Shown in pieces: positions 17,042 to 25,678 of a DNA stretch of 64,000 nucleotides (positions within the stretch are counted from its first letter, which is position 1; each line of letters begins with the position of its first letter). Where the stretch lies: NCBI RefSeq assembly GCF_016775155.1, contig NZ_JAEUGD010000023.1, positions 1 to 64,000 of the forward strand. Reading direction: 5' to 3'. The DNA comes from Fulvivirga marina. Lineage in GTDB: Bacteria; Bacteroidota; Bacteroidia; Cytophagales; Cyclobacteriaceae. Both the position numbers and the translations under genes were made by a program. The notes under the pieces were generated by a model. The model was not told where the DNA came from, ran no database searches, and saw only the letters and a list, made by a program, of their open reading frames with translations.

Positions 17042-18010
17042 TTACTCTTTTAAATATCGATAGTACTTTGTTGCGGTCGTAACACCAACTGGACCTTTCC
17101 ATATACCTCCTGTCATACCAATATCTTCAACTTCAATGATTATAGTATTCTTTTCGTTTAATTTAATGAGGCCCGGAGGTATGGTGTAGGCCCTTGATTC
17201 ATAGTAAGAGATACTCTTGCCCAAAGGTCGATCGTCTCTTGTGATACCAATCAGTTTGCCATTGAGATAAGTACGATCAAAGTCGTCGATTTTTCCAAGG
17301 ACTAAAACAAGATTTTCAACAGAAGTGCCCGCAGGCAGCACAAAGCTTTTCTTATATGTTGCCCAACCATCATAATTCTCATAGCCTTGCGGTTCCCATG
17401 GAATAGGCACCATGATTTGCTCCCAATCTGTTTTCATATAGCCTCGGGCATCTATTCTGAAAGACCAAACACCCTGAAGATCAACTATTAAGCTGGAAGA
17501 ATAACTCGATGCATAAATCCCCAACCTCCCACTGGAGATGCCACCTTCACGAGTTACATCAAACACACGCACAGCAATCACATTCGGACCATTCTTATTG
17601 AGATATTGCGCGGGGAAAGTATACTGTCTTTCGGCTTTATAAGCTGTTTTAAATTTGGGAGGCATATGACCCGAAAAACCTATGAGCTTTCCGTTAAGGT
17701 AAACTTCATCTGCATCATCGATATGACCCAGGTGCAGATACAGACTTTTACTTTTGGGCAGGTTAGTAACATCAAAGGATTTCCTATACCAGGCAAAACC
17801 GTCATAACCATGAAAACCTTGATTTTCCCATATCTCGGGAGCATGAATGGTTTCCCAAGAACTGTCATCATAAAAAGGATCTGCCCATGATTGCTTATCA
17901 CCAATAGAAAATTTCCAACTCCCTTCAAGGTTAATCAGCCGCTCCTGAGCCAGAGAAGCATTTATAAGAAAAGACAAGACGGATAAAAATACTATTCTCA
18001 AATTTCCCAT
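17042..18010 (-). CDS. Secreted protein with two galactose-binding (GH2 jelly-roll) domains
   Basis: 322 residues with a signal peptide (about 1-21). Two homologous domains of about 150 residues (about 25-175 and 178-318) each carry the series WxF, WExQGxxxYDGxAxYxKSF, lYLhLGxIDDxDxxYLNGKLIG and a closing valine-rich strand. This is the sugar-binding jelly-roll found at the N-terminus of GH2 beta-galactosidases. No catalytic TIM barrel follows, so the protein is probably a carbohydrate-binding or accessory protein, not an enzyme. The strong similarity of the two halves indicates an internal duplication. Monocistronic by appearance. Confidence 0.8.
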   Translation of the reverse strand: MGNLRIVFLSVLSFLINASLAQERLINLEGSWKFSIGDKQSWADPFYDDSSWETIHAPEIWENQGFHGYDGFAWYRKSFDVTNLPKSKSLYLHLGHIDDADEVYLNGKLIGFSGHMPPKFKTAYKAERQYTFPAQYLNKNGPNVIAVRVFDVTREGGISSGRLGIYASSYSSSLIVDLQGVWSFRIDARGYMKTDWEQIMVPIPWEPQGYENYDGWATYKKSFVLPAGTSVENLVLVLGKIDDFDRTYLNGKLIGITRDDRPLGKSISYYESRAYTIPPGLIKLNEKNTIIIEVEDIGMTGGIWKGPVGVTTATKYYRYLKE

Positions 18011-18087
18011 ATTAGCTTATAAAGTTAAGGGGTTCCACATTCTTTTCCAGAACATGTTACCCCTAAATCACCCCCCAGTGATATCTT

Positions 18088-18486
18088 CTATCTAGCCGCG
18101 ACCTCTGTCTGAGGTGTATAGTTGTTCCAGTAGCTGACCCACATGATATCATCAGTGAAAATTATTTCATACCTGATAGACATTTCCGAATCTGCTATTT
18201 CCACCCAATACGAACCCGACTTCATTGATTTCAAATCATAATACTTTATGAATCCATTTTTGAACTGGTTTGATTTAATCTCTTCATTGAAAAGGAGACC
18301 TTTCTTGCCATAAAAATTTATAGAAACCTGACTTTCTCCTGGGTTTACATATAGAAGTTTTACAATACCCCTCTCACCAGATGGTAATATTTTAGCACCA
18401 ATCTGATCACCTTGAGGCCCTTGAGCCAAAGCACCAGAGCTTATTAAAAGCAAAAGCAGTAAGATTTTGTGTTGTAGTAATTTCAT
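18088..18486 (-). CDS. Secreted hypothetical protein
   Basis: 132 residues. A clear signal peptide (LLLLLLISSGALAQ) is followed by about 110 residues with a beta-sandwich feel (VSINFYGKKGLLFNEE, MKSGSYWVEIADSE). The middle resembles the short exported domains of Bacteroidota that carry GxYxxxI/V strands like a sorting-type domain, but no T9SS signature end (KLLK/R) is present. Unrecognised; periplasmic or outer-membrane-associated by inference. It lies 120 bp from the response regulator stop on the same strand and so could be part of that regulated group. Confidence 0.6.
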   Translation of the reverse strand: MKLLQHKILLLLLLISSGALAQGPQGDQIGAKILPSGERGIVKLLYVNPGESQVSINFYGKKGLLFNEEIKSNQFKNGFIKYYDLKSMKSGSYWVEIADSEMSIRYEIIFTDDIMWVSYWNNYTPQTEVAAR

Positions 18487-18606
18487 ACCTGTGTTGTTTT
18501 GACCTTAAATTGGTTTCTATAGGCAATAACGACACTATCACAATTCAGGGTGTCATCAAAAAGTAATCAAATGTAAAAGGTTGTCACAGGCGTAAAATAC
18601 TGTATA

Positions 18607-19293
18607 TCAATAAATCAATTTGTACCCGGCACCATGAACAGTAAGAATGACGCGAGGCTGATTCGGGTTAATTTCTAGTTTCTGCCTTAGTTTTACTATA
18701 AAATTATCAACCGTTCTCGTTGTGGGTTTTTCCTCATAGCCCCATACATTCTCCAAAAGGTCATATCGGCTCACAAGCTCATTTTTATGCTGATACAGGT
18801 ATAGAAGTACCTCAAATTCCTTATGAGACATTTTTACATCTATCCCTCCATCGGAAGCCGTATAATTACCAAAATGAACCGATAATTTACCAATATCAGT
18901 AGTTATGCTCTCTGCATGATTTCTATCATTCTTTACACGACGAAGCAAAGCCTTAATTCTAGCAACCAGCTCCCTTACGCTAAAAGGTTTTGTAACATAG
19001 TCATCAGCCCCAATTTCCAAACCTAAAACCTTATCGACCTCCTCTCCACGAGCAGTTAGCAATATTACAGGAGTTAAATTTCCATTTTGTCTGAGCTTTT
19101 TGCATACATCCAAACCAGATTGCTGTGGCAGCATTACATCCAATAATATCAAGTCATAAACCCCTTGAATGGCCTTTTCATAACCCTCTTTACCATCAAC
19201 CGCCAAATCAATATGATAACCTTCAAACTCCAGGTTATCCTTAAGCCCTAAGCGCATCAAAGGTTCGTCTTCAATGATCAGGATATCAGTCAT
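18607..19293 (-). CDS. OmpR-family response regulator
   Basis: 228 residues. Receiver domain (about 1-115) with the phospho-acceptor D52 in LILLDVMLP, acidic pocket D8-E9, and conserved T/K (LLTARGEE, DYVTKPFSVREL). The C-terminal winged helix (about 130-228) has LLENVWGYEEKPTTRTVDNF and the closing GAGYKLIY. DNA-binding transcription regulator partnered with the histidine kinase encoded 4 bp upstream. The target genes are not evident; the secreted gene at 18088 is a candidate neighbour. Confidence 0.95.
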   Translation of the reverse strand: MTDILIIEDEPLMRLGLKDNLEFEGYHIDLAVDGKEGYEKAIQGVYDLILLDVMLPQQSGLDVCKKLRQNGNLTPVILLTARGEEVDKVLGLEIGADDYVTKPFSVRELVARIKALLRRVKNDRNHAESITTDIGKLSVHFGNYTASDGGIDVKMSHKEFEVLLYLYQHKNELVSRYDLLENVWGYEEKPTTRTVDNFIVKLRQKLEINPNQPRVILTVHGAGYKLIY

Positions 19294-19297
19294 ATCA

Positions 19298-20863
19298 CTA
19301 TTGTTTAAGTGGAAGATATATGGTGAAAGTAGTTCCTCTCCCTAATTCACTTTTTACTTTAATTTTACCGTTATGTCTTGAAATAATATGTTTTACCAGC
19401 GATAACCCTAACCCTGTACCCTGACCTTTAGCCAGGTCACCGGTAGAGACTCGGTAAAACTTGTCAAATATATTTTTTTGATCCCTCGCAGATATTCCTA
19501 TGCCATGATCCTGGATAGAGAGATAGGCCATGTTTCCTAAATTTGCGATCTGAATATTAATATTCCTGGTTTTATTACTGTATTTGATGGCATTGTCCAA
19601 CACATTAATTATTACCTCCTGTAACGCCTCTTTATCTGCTTCAATGATAAGGTTATCCTCCTTTGTAAAAGAATAATCAAATCCTTTGCTTTCCAAGTGA
19701 TAAGTATAAGTTTTAAGTACCTCATCCACTGCACCTCCTAAGTCAAGTGGCTCCAAAGTATAACTGCTTTTATTAGCTTCGACCTGTGAAAAATTCAAAA
19801 TCCTATTAACAATTGCTGTCAGCCTTTGCGCTTCTTTACTGATGATCTCATAATATTCCTGTTGCTTCTCCTTGGTCTGCACCCGTCCCATTTCCAAAGT
19901 TTCCGCGAACATACTGATCAACGATAGGGGTGTTCTGATTTCATGAGAAACATTTGAAACAAATACAGACTTGTTTTCAGCCAACTGGATTTCCTTTTTA
20001 ACATTTCTAAATACAAGCCACACTCCAAAAAGAAGCACAATATTCAAAACCAGAATCAAACCAAGGTTAAGATAAGTCCTTTCTCTAACGATAGCATGGA
20101 TCCCTCTCCCTTTCATATTAATGCCCAGATAATAATCGGGCAATATCCAAAAATCCTTTGTGATGGCCTGCGCCTTATAATCATACCTATTGACGGTATC
20201 TATGGTAGTAAAGACCAACTCATCAGTCTGCTTTCGGTGTGCCGAAAGAATAAACTTATCAGCTGCTATAGTTTGCAGTTTTGGTCTTAGTGTTTCAGCA
20301 ATAAACAGTTCAGGGTTAAACACTATTCCACAAACCAAATTATTGTTAAATGGTTTGTTGAGAATAAAAAGCAAAGTCTCCATATGGTTATTGTCTCCAT
20401 TCAAATCAAAGCTGATAGGCTGTAATTTTTGAAAACCATTATCCATATATACAATCAATCGATCAATCTCGGGTTTGTTGTCCTGCACTGCCTGAAAAAA
20501 ACGGCTTGCTATAACTTGCTTTAAGGGGTCACTATTTGTGTATAGCAAAGGCTGCTGCCTAAGTGAAGTATCTGCCAAAAATATTAGGGCTACATCTGGG
20601 TTTACATCCAGAAACTCGTGTATAGCTGAGGATATAGTATCAGAAGATATAAGCGCAGATTCAATTTTAGTGGTCCAACTGTCTGCTACATCATCAGAAT
20701 ATTGATTTACAGAATAGAGGATTGCATCAAGTTGATTCTGATAAATATTATTAATAACCTCTTCATTTCTACTTAAAGAAGATATTTCATACACAGAATA
20801 AAAAACTGCTGGCAGTAAAAATACCAGCAGTAATATCAGTCCGGTTTTTCTTATTGAATGCAC
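19298..20863 (-). CDS. Membrane sensor histidine kinase
   Basis: 521 residues. An N-terminal membrane helix (about 9-27), a periplasmic sensor region (about 30-260, unrecognised), a second helix (about 263-285), HisKA with H307 (SNVSHEIRTPLSLI), and HATPase_c with VLDNAIKYS, DHGIGIS and GQGTGLGLSLVKH. Partner of the OmpR-type regulator encoded 4 bp downstream. No PAS or HAMP domain is obvious, so the periplasmic domain is the likely input. Signal unknown. Confidence 0.93.
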   Translation of the reverse strand: MHSIRKTGLILLLVFLLPAVFYSVYEISSLSRNEEVINNIYQNQLDAILYSVNQYSDDVADSWTTKIESALISSDTISSAIHEFLDVNPDVALIFLADTSLRQQPLLYTNSDPLKQVIASRFFQAVQDNKPEIDRLIVYMDNGFQKLQPISFDLNGDNNHMETLLFILNKPFNNNLVCGIVFNPELFIAETLRPKLQTIAADKFILSAHRKQTDELVFTTIDTVNRYDYKAQAITKDFWILPDYYLGINMKGRGIHAIVRERTYLNLGLILVLNIVLLFGVWLVFRNVKKEIQLAENKSVFVSNVSHEIRTPLSLISMFAETLEMGRVQTKEKQQEYYEIISKEAQRLTAIVNRILNFSQVEANKSSYTLEPLDLGGAVDEVLKTYTYHLESKGFDYSFTKEDNLIIEADKEALQEVIINVLDNAIKYSNKTRNINIQIANLGNMAYLSIQDHGIGISARDQKNIFDKFYRVSTGDLAKGQGTGLGLSLVKHIISRHNGKIKVKSELGRGTTFTIYLPLKQ

Positions 20864-20920
20864 TCAAACTTAGAACGTAAGGGGAGTTGTTTAGGTTATT
20901 GATTACGGCTTTCAGACAAG

Positions 20921-21085
20921 CTAATCAATAATATCAACCGAAGGCTCCAGATCTTCATCTTCAAGCCAGAATTTTGTCATTCTATCAACTTCCTGAAACA
21001 AAGCAAAGGCTTCCTGGAAGCCTTTAAAGTGTACTCTTCCGGATTTCCTGAATTTAGACCTAAATTCAACAAACAACGAAGTCAT
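20921..21085 (-). CDS. Small hypothetical protein (54 residues)
   Basis: A complete short frame from ATG 21085 to TAG 20921. It begins MTSLFVEFRSKFRKSGRVHF and ends in an acidic tail (LEDEDLEPSVDIID). Basic N-terminus and acidic C-terminus, no membrane segment, no recognised motif. It fills the gap between the desaturase terminator and the histidine kinase gene. The composition (charged/aromatic pattern, coding-like third positions) favours a real small gene, but no homology can be checked here. Confidence 0.5.
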   Translation of the reverse strand: MTSLFVEFRSKFRKSGRVHFKGFQEAFALFQEVDRMTKFWLEDEDLEPSVDIID

Positions 21086-21127
21086 GATTAATCATATTAT
21101 TTTCCTAAAAACGATACGCCCCACAAA

Positions 21128-21157
21128 GAAAAAGGTTGCCATCTGACAACCTTTTTC
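21128..21157 (-). terminator. Terminator of the desaturase gene
   Basis: On the minus strand, GAAAAAGGTTG and CAACCTTTTTC form a perfect 11-bp stem with an 8-nt loop, giving a T-rich end. It begins 20 bp after the desaturase stop. Confidence 0.8.
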
Positions 21158-21177
21158 TATAGATATTTTATTTGATT

Positions 21178-22128
21178 TTATGCGGTTTTTCGAAAATCAC
21201 TCACGCTCAGCTCATTATGTTTGAACTTTGCAGCGAGCTCTTTCGCATGCTGTTTATCTTTTGAATAAAGTATATGTTTGGGCACACCTTTCAAATCCCA
21301 TACCAGTCCAAGCCAGCTAAACATTTTTAAACCATAATAGGTAAAATCAACTTCCCACCAAAAAAATCCGTTTTTGGCAGCTACCTCATAATAATGGTGG
21401 TTATTGTGCCAGCCTTCGCCTAATGTAAGCAAAGCAAGCCACAAACTATTTCTGGATTCATCGCCCGTTTTATAGCGCTGTTTTCCAAATTTATGCATGA
21501 TAGAATTAATCGAAAAAGTACCATGATAAAGAATTACGGTACTCAGAAAAAAACCTATAAACAAACTAGAGAATCCTGCTGTGGTAAACATTAGTAGAGG
21601 GCTACCTCCATTAACCCACGCCCCCAAAACCATAACTACAAGGGCCAAAACAAGCGGTGGTACGAGATAGTTTTTATTCAACCAAACTAATTCAGGGTAT
21701 TTTGCATAATCCCCTATTGTTTTATAATCAGTCTTCTTGTAATCAGGCCCAACAATCCAACCGATATGGGAGTACCAAAAACCATACAATTTCATAGAGT
21801 GCGGGTCCTCTGGCTGGTCACTATATCTATGATGGTGCCTATGATGTGCAGCCCACCACAAAGCTCCCTTTTGAGCCGATGTTTGTGCCATAAAGGCAAT
21901 TACAAACTGAAACCAGCGAGATGTCTTATAGGATTTATGCGAAAAATAACGGTGGTAGCCACCCGTTATCCAGAACATTCGTCCAAAGTATAAAACCGCA
22001 CATACCACCCAGTCAAACCAGGTTGCTCCTGTCCAGATTGCACCTAAAGGAAGCAAGTGCATCATTGCAAAGGCGATCTCTTGTTTTAGTATGGGTTTGT
22101 TTCTTTTTTCTAATACTAATTCTGCCAT
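21178..22128 (-). CDS. Acyl-CoA / fatty acid desaturase
   Basis: 316 residues. Integral membrane di-iron desaturase, with the three histidine boxes HRYFSH (in GGYHRYFSHKSYKTS), HHRHHHRY, and HNNHHYY. Hydrophobic stretches between them (about 25-60 and 165-215) span the membrane. Predicted to introduce a double bond, most likely delta-9, into saturated acyl chains for membrane fluidity. Length and box spacing match the acyl-CoA desaturase class 1 family. Monocistronic, ended by its own hairpin. Confidence 0.93.
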   Translation of the reverse strand: MAELVLEKRNKPILKQEIAFAMMHLLPLGAIWTGATWFDWVVCAVLYFGRMFWITGGYHRYFSHKSYKTSRWFQFVIAFMAQTSAQKGALWWAAHHRHHHRYSDQPEDPHSMKLYGFWYSHIGWIVGPDYKKTDYKTIGDYAKYPELVWLNKNYLVPPLVLALVVMVLGAWVNGGSPLLMFTTAGFSSLFIGFFLSTVILYHGTFSINSIMHKFGKQRYKTGDESRNSLWLALLTLGEGWHNNHHYYEVAAKNGFFWWEVDFTYYGLKMFSWLGLVWDLKGVPKHILYSKDKQHAKELAAKFKHNELSVSDFRKTA

Positions 22129-22250
22129 TTCAGGTCATTTAATAAATTCATTCGCAAAAATACGGATTATTTAGTAGTAAGTTAAATAACCAGATAAAGG
22201 TTCAATAATGTGCATTGGAAATAAGGAAAACGGCCAATGAGCTTATAAAT

Positions 22251-22280
22251 AAAAAAGGCCGTTCGTAATGAACGGCCTTT
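22251..22280 (-). terminator. Terminator of the beta-barrel/lipoprotein operon
   Basis: On the minus strand, AAAGGCCGTTC and GAACGGCCTTT form a perfect 11-bp stem with a short loop, then TTT. It lies 21 bp after the stop of the last lipoprotein gene. Confidence 0.85.
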
Positions 22281-22301
22281 AACTATTACTATATGAGCAA
22301 T

Positions 22302-23429
22302 TTAGAGGATTTCTCCTAATTCTGTTCCTGTTCCGTAGTTAACGTCGATTATATAAACATCACCAGATTCTACTCTCTCTGTTTCGTTTAAATAATCACA
22401 GTTGTTCCATTTAAACCCACCAGGGTGCATGGTAGAAACATTTATATTAGCTTCATAATCTGGATATCCTGCACCTCCATCATAGATATAAATCTCATTG
22501 GGATCCAGTCTGTAATATTCAGGATAGCAATACGAACTATTATAGTCATAGTCAACCTTAATGTTAGCCCCTGAGCCTCCGTCTAAAGAATTAATGTAAA
22601 CAGTAGGGTTTATTGAATACCCATATCCAATATCACCCAACTCTACAGCGGTAATCACCCCTGCTTCAACTGTTAAGGATTCAACATAAGCCTGACGCCC
22701 TCTAGAATAGTTAGGGTTAGCGACTGTTGCTAAAATATTGGCTGTTGAAGGTAAGGCCATAGCTTTATCATAAGGCCTGAATATTGTACCTTTAACTGTT
22801 TTCGAAACAACAACACCTTCTTCACGAATGGCAACCTTCTGGTCAAATTCAAGATCCGGAAAATGGATAGTAACATACCTGCCATTAGCTGTAGTAGGTA
22901 TTATCAGAGAATAATTACCATCAGCATCAGTCTTGGTAGATGAAATTACAGTGTTATTGTATTTTGCGTAAATATCAATTCCAGCAGGATTCTCATATGC
23001 CTCAGAGGTGAGATCAATCTGAATCTTAACATTTCCTCTAACAACAGCTGCCATTTCCTCAGAGTACATCCTCAGGGTAATATTATCACCGGCTAATCTA
23101 CCATTTGAAAAAACCTCAGCTTCTTGAGACAAATCAAAGTAACCCTCCTTTTGTAGAGCTATGATCACGTCACCTTGCTCCACATTTTCGAAATAGGCAA
23201 CACCAAATTCATCTGAAGCTGATGTATAAACATTACTACCTGCTGAAATAGTTACATCAACAGCGGCTAAAGGTTGGTTTGTTCCTTCTTCCCTTATATT
23301 AACCGCAAAAGTAGTTTTCTGGGTAAGGTCAAGAACTTCTTCTTCAGTTAAACCATCTTTTTCGCAAGCAGTAAAAGTAATACCTAACCCTATAAAGAGC
23401 AGAAACAAATAATTTCTTAATTTATACAT
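22302..23429 (-). CDS. Outer-surface lipoprotein with carboxypeptidase-regulatory-like domains
   Basis: 375 residues. Lipoprotein signal with C22 (GITFTACEKDG). Residues about 40-125 and 130-215 look like tandem Ig-like carboxypeptidase-regulatory domains (NQPLAAVDVTI...SDEFGVAYFENV; SSTKTDADGNYSLIIP). The C-terminal part has glycine-rich repeats (GDIGYGYSINPTVYI, GGAGYPDYEANI) and ends VESGDVYIIDVNYGTGTELG. The same end motif closes the paralogue upstream, so the two are related. Third gene of an operon: beta-barrel, lipoprotein, lipoprotein. Surface location and joint function with the beta-barrel are inferred. Function unknown. Confidence 0.7.
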   Translation of the reverse strand: MYKLRNYLFLLFIGLGITFTACEKDGLTEEEVLDLTQKTTFAVNIREEGTNQPLAAVDVTISAGSNVYTSASDEFGVAYFENVEQGDVIIALQKEGYFDLSQEAEVFSNGRLAGDNITLRMYSEEMAAVVRGNVKIQIDLTSEAYENPAGIDIYAKYNNTVISSTKTDADGNYSLIIPTTANGRYVTIHFPDLEFDQKVAIREEGVVVSKTVKGTIFRPYDKAMALPSTANILATVANPNYSRGRQAYVESLTVEAGVITAVELGDIGYGYSINPTVYINSLDGGSGANIKVDYDYNSSYCYPEYYRLDPNEIYIYDGGAGYPDYEANINVSTMHPGGFKWNNCDYLNETERVESGDVYIIDVNYGTGTELGEIL

Positions 23430-23470
23430 GCTTTCTTATTTAGTATACTTTAATAAAGTAATGAAATCTG

Positions 23471-23497
23471 ATTAACCCCTAAAAACAAGGGGTTAAT
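23471..23497. repeat. Intercistronic hairpin
   Basis: ATTAACCCC and GGGGTTAAT pair perfectly around a 9-nt loop in the 71-bp gap between the two lipoprotein genes. There is no T-tract in the transcribed direction, so it is more likely an mRNA-stability or attenuation element than a full terminator. Confidence 0.5.
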
Positions 23498-23500
23498 CTA

Positions 23501-24646
23501 TTACTGAATTTCTTCCGCTCTGATAGTACCAGTTCCATAATGACCGTTAATCAGCCTTACTTCACCAGATTGAATGTCTACATAGTTGTCGAAACTAGGG
23601 TTAATTTCACCTGCTTTGTTAGCTTCATAAGACGTAGGGTATCCGCTACCTGCATCAGATATGTTTGCGTTTCCACTTACATTACCAGACCCATCAACAG
23701 TCCAGGTGGCCACCAAACCAGAACCTCCAAATAGTGAAGTCACTGTTACATCTAGTACAGCAGACGCAGTATAGCCTGTTCCGTTCACCTCAACATCAAA
23801 GTCGCCAATACCAGCATCTCCAGTCATGCTTCCGAAATCAACTACAATTACCGCTTGTGTACCACCTGCATCTGTAGGAGCAGGTAAAGTAGCAACAAGA
23901 GAAGGAACACTTGGCATCTCAATAGCAGAACCTACTGGATTAAAAGTGGTTGCAATATTCCCAATACTTGGGATAGTAGCTGGGAAGTCTGCATCTCCCT
24001 TGTTTCCATTTTTAGCGATTTTTTGATCAAGCACAAGGGTCTGATACTTCAACTGATAGTCAACTCCTGTGTTAGTTGCAGGCACTACAAGCTCATAAAA
24101 ACCATTAGCATCTGTAGTAGCGACAAACTCAACTGTATTCATTCCTTCAAGATTAAGGAAAGCTTTTACTTCAGTTCCTTCAGGAACAACTTCAGTTTCA
24201 TCATTAGTCACGTCTGACTCTATCTCCAACTTTCCTTTGATGGTCGCCGTATTCTCTGTAAGAGATAATACACCAAGCGTTGTAGTGAAATGACCTTGAC
24301 GGTAGTCATTAACATTAACGTCCACCAAGTTCTGAACTTTAGTAAAACCCTCTTTCTCAACAGTTACAGGCAATCCACCACCAATTTTAACATCAGAGAA
24401 AGAAGCGATACCCTGCTCATTGGTTTGTGCAGTTACTGCAGCCCCATCTTTAATAATAGATACCGTAGCACCAGTTACTGCAGTAGTATTAAAGTAATCA
24501 ATAACATAAACCGATACATCAACAGTTTGTTGAGCATTCAGGGCATCCTCCTCAGTAAAATCATCTTTACAAGAAGTGAATACTCCTGCAAGTAAGACCA
24601 CCAAAAGAAACGATAGGATTCTTGTTGTTTTCATTATAGAACTCAT
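23501..24646 (-). CDS. Outer-surface lipoprotein, paralogue of the next gene
   Basis: 381 residues from ATG 24646; ATG 24634 (MKTTRILSF) is an equally likely start. Lipoprotein signal with C26 (GVFTSCKDD). It has Ig-like regulatory repeats (VTGATVSIIKDGAAV...QGIASFSDV; TDANGFYELVVPATN) and glycine-rich strands (DVEVNGTGYTASAVLDV, ISDAGSGYPTSYEA). The C-terminus, IQSGEVRLINGHYGTGT, matches the end of the downstream lipoprotein. Starts 27 bp after the beta-barrel gene, so it is the middle gene of the operon. Function unknown; exposed at the outer membrane by inference. Confidence 0.7.
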   Translation of the reverse strand: MSSIMKTTRILSFLLVVLLAGVFTSCKDDFTEEDALNAQQTVDVSVYVIDYFNTTAVTGATVSIIKDGAAVTAQTNEQGIASFSDVKIGGGLPVTVEKEGFTKVQNLVDVNVNDYRQGHFTTTLGVLSLTENTATIKGKLEIESDVTNDETEVVPEGTEVKAFLNLEGMNTVEFVATTDANGFYELVVPATNTGVDYQLKYQTLVLDQKIAKNGNKGDADFPATIPSIGNIATTFNPVGSAIEMPSVPSLVATLPAPTDAGGTQAVIVVDFGSMTGDAGIGDFDVEVNGTGYTASAVLDVTVTSLFGGSGLVATWTVDGSGNVSGNANISDAGSGYPTSYEANKAGEINPSFDNYVDIQSGEVRLINGHYGTGTIRAEEIQ

Positions 24647-24673
24647 GATTTATTTAGTTTTTAATTTTTAAGC

Positions 24674-25396
24674 TTATTTTAATTTTACTCCGACAGTGAA
24701 TGAAAGTGCATTTGCAGTTACATCCTCAGTAACCTCTACAAAATCTATATAACTGAAAGATTCTTTAACCGGTGTAATGCCATACTGGTACGAGGCACCA
24801 ATGATCAGGTCAAAGCTATAGTCTGTAGGAATATCAAATTGAAAACCCGCAACCGCACCAAATTGAAAGTTTTTGTACTGATCAGATACTACATCTTCAC
24901 CTGCAGCAGTCACAAATACATTACCGTTTAGCTGACCTGTTTTCTGATATGACTCAGTAGCTGAAATGTTGTAAGCAACATATGGCCCTACCAAAAACTT
25001 AGGCAATGCAGAACTTGAAAAAGGAGCAAACCTGGCCTGAATAGGAACATAAATATTGTGTAAGGTAACGGAAGCATCCATCACGTGCTTATTGAAAAAG
25101 TCGGATGAACCACCAAACCTTGACTCATCTACAAACTGCAAGTAAGTTCCTCCTGATTGAAAATAGGCCACTTCTGCTTGAACAGCAATCAGGTCATTAA
25201 TCTGGTAAGAACCGAAAGCCCCTGCCGTAAAACCGAATTTGGATCCTGTATGATAAGAAGAATTTAACTCACTCATAACAGCACCCGCTTTAAACCCATA
25301 ACCAATTGTGCCAGAAGCCTCCTCCTGCGCCAATGCAGGTGAAACACAAAACAGCATCATGAGAGCCTTTGCAAATACCACTTGGATTAACTTCAT
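24674..25396 (-). CDS. Outer membrane beta-barrel protein
   Basis: 240 residues. Signal peptide (about 1-23, ending ALAQEE), then alternating beta-strand pattern typical of the OmpW/PF13568-like eight-stranded barrel: FGFTAGAFGSYQIND, VGPYVAYNISATES, FQFGAVAGFQFDIP, and the terminal strand ALSFTVGVKLK. It is the first gene of the operon with two lipoproteins. No substrate can be inferred; small barrels of this family may be structural or porin-like. The upstream 280 bp are AT-rich and presumably hold the promoter. Confidence 0.85.
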   Translation of the reverse strand: MKLIQVVFAKALMMLFCVSPALAQEEASGTIGYGFKAGAVMSELNSSYHTGSKFGFTAGAFGSYQINDLIAVQAEVAYFQSGGTYLQFVDESRFGGSSDFFNKHVMDASVTLHNIYVPIQARFAPFSSSALPKFLVGPYVAYNISATESYQKTGQLNGNVFVTAAGEDVVSDQYKNFQFGAVAGFQFDIPTDYSFDLIIGASYQYGITPVKESFSYIDFVEVTEDVTANALSFTVGVKLK

Positions 25397-25678
25397 TTTG
25401 TTTAATTTTAAATTATAATTATATAAGTAATGATACCAAAATTCAACTAATAAAAATATTATGTTTATTTATTACCACAAACAAGACCTATAAACAGGGC
25501 GCAAATCTAATGGGCTATTTTGAATAATTCAAATCATTTTTTGATAATTTTTACAAAAAAAAGCACAAATTTAAAGTATTCCACAAATATGTTGGCGTGT
25601 TGATTTAAGCCATATGCAGGCTAATTGCCTCTTAGACAGTCAGAAAAAGGAAGGTTGGGAGCGGGAAAATATTAGTAG

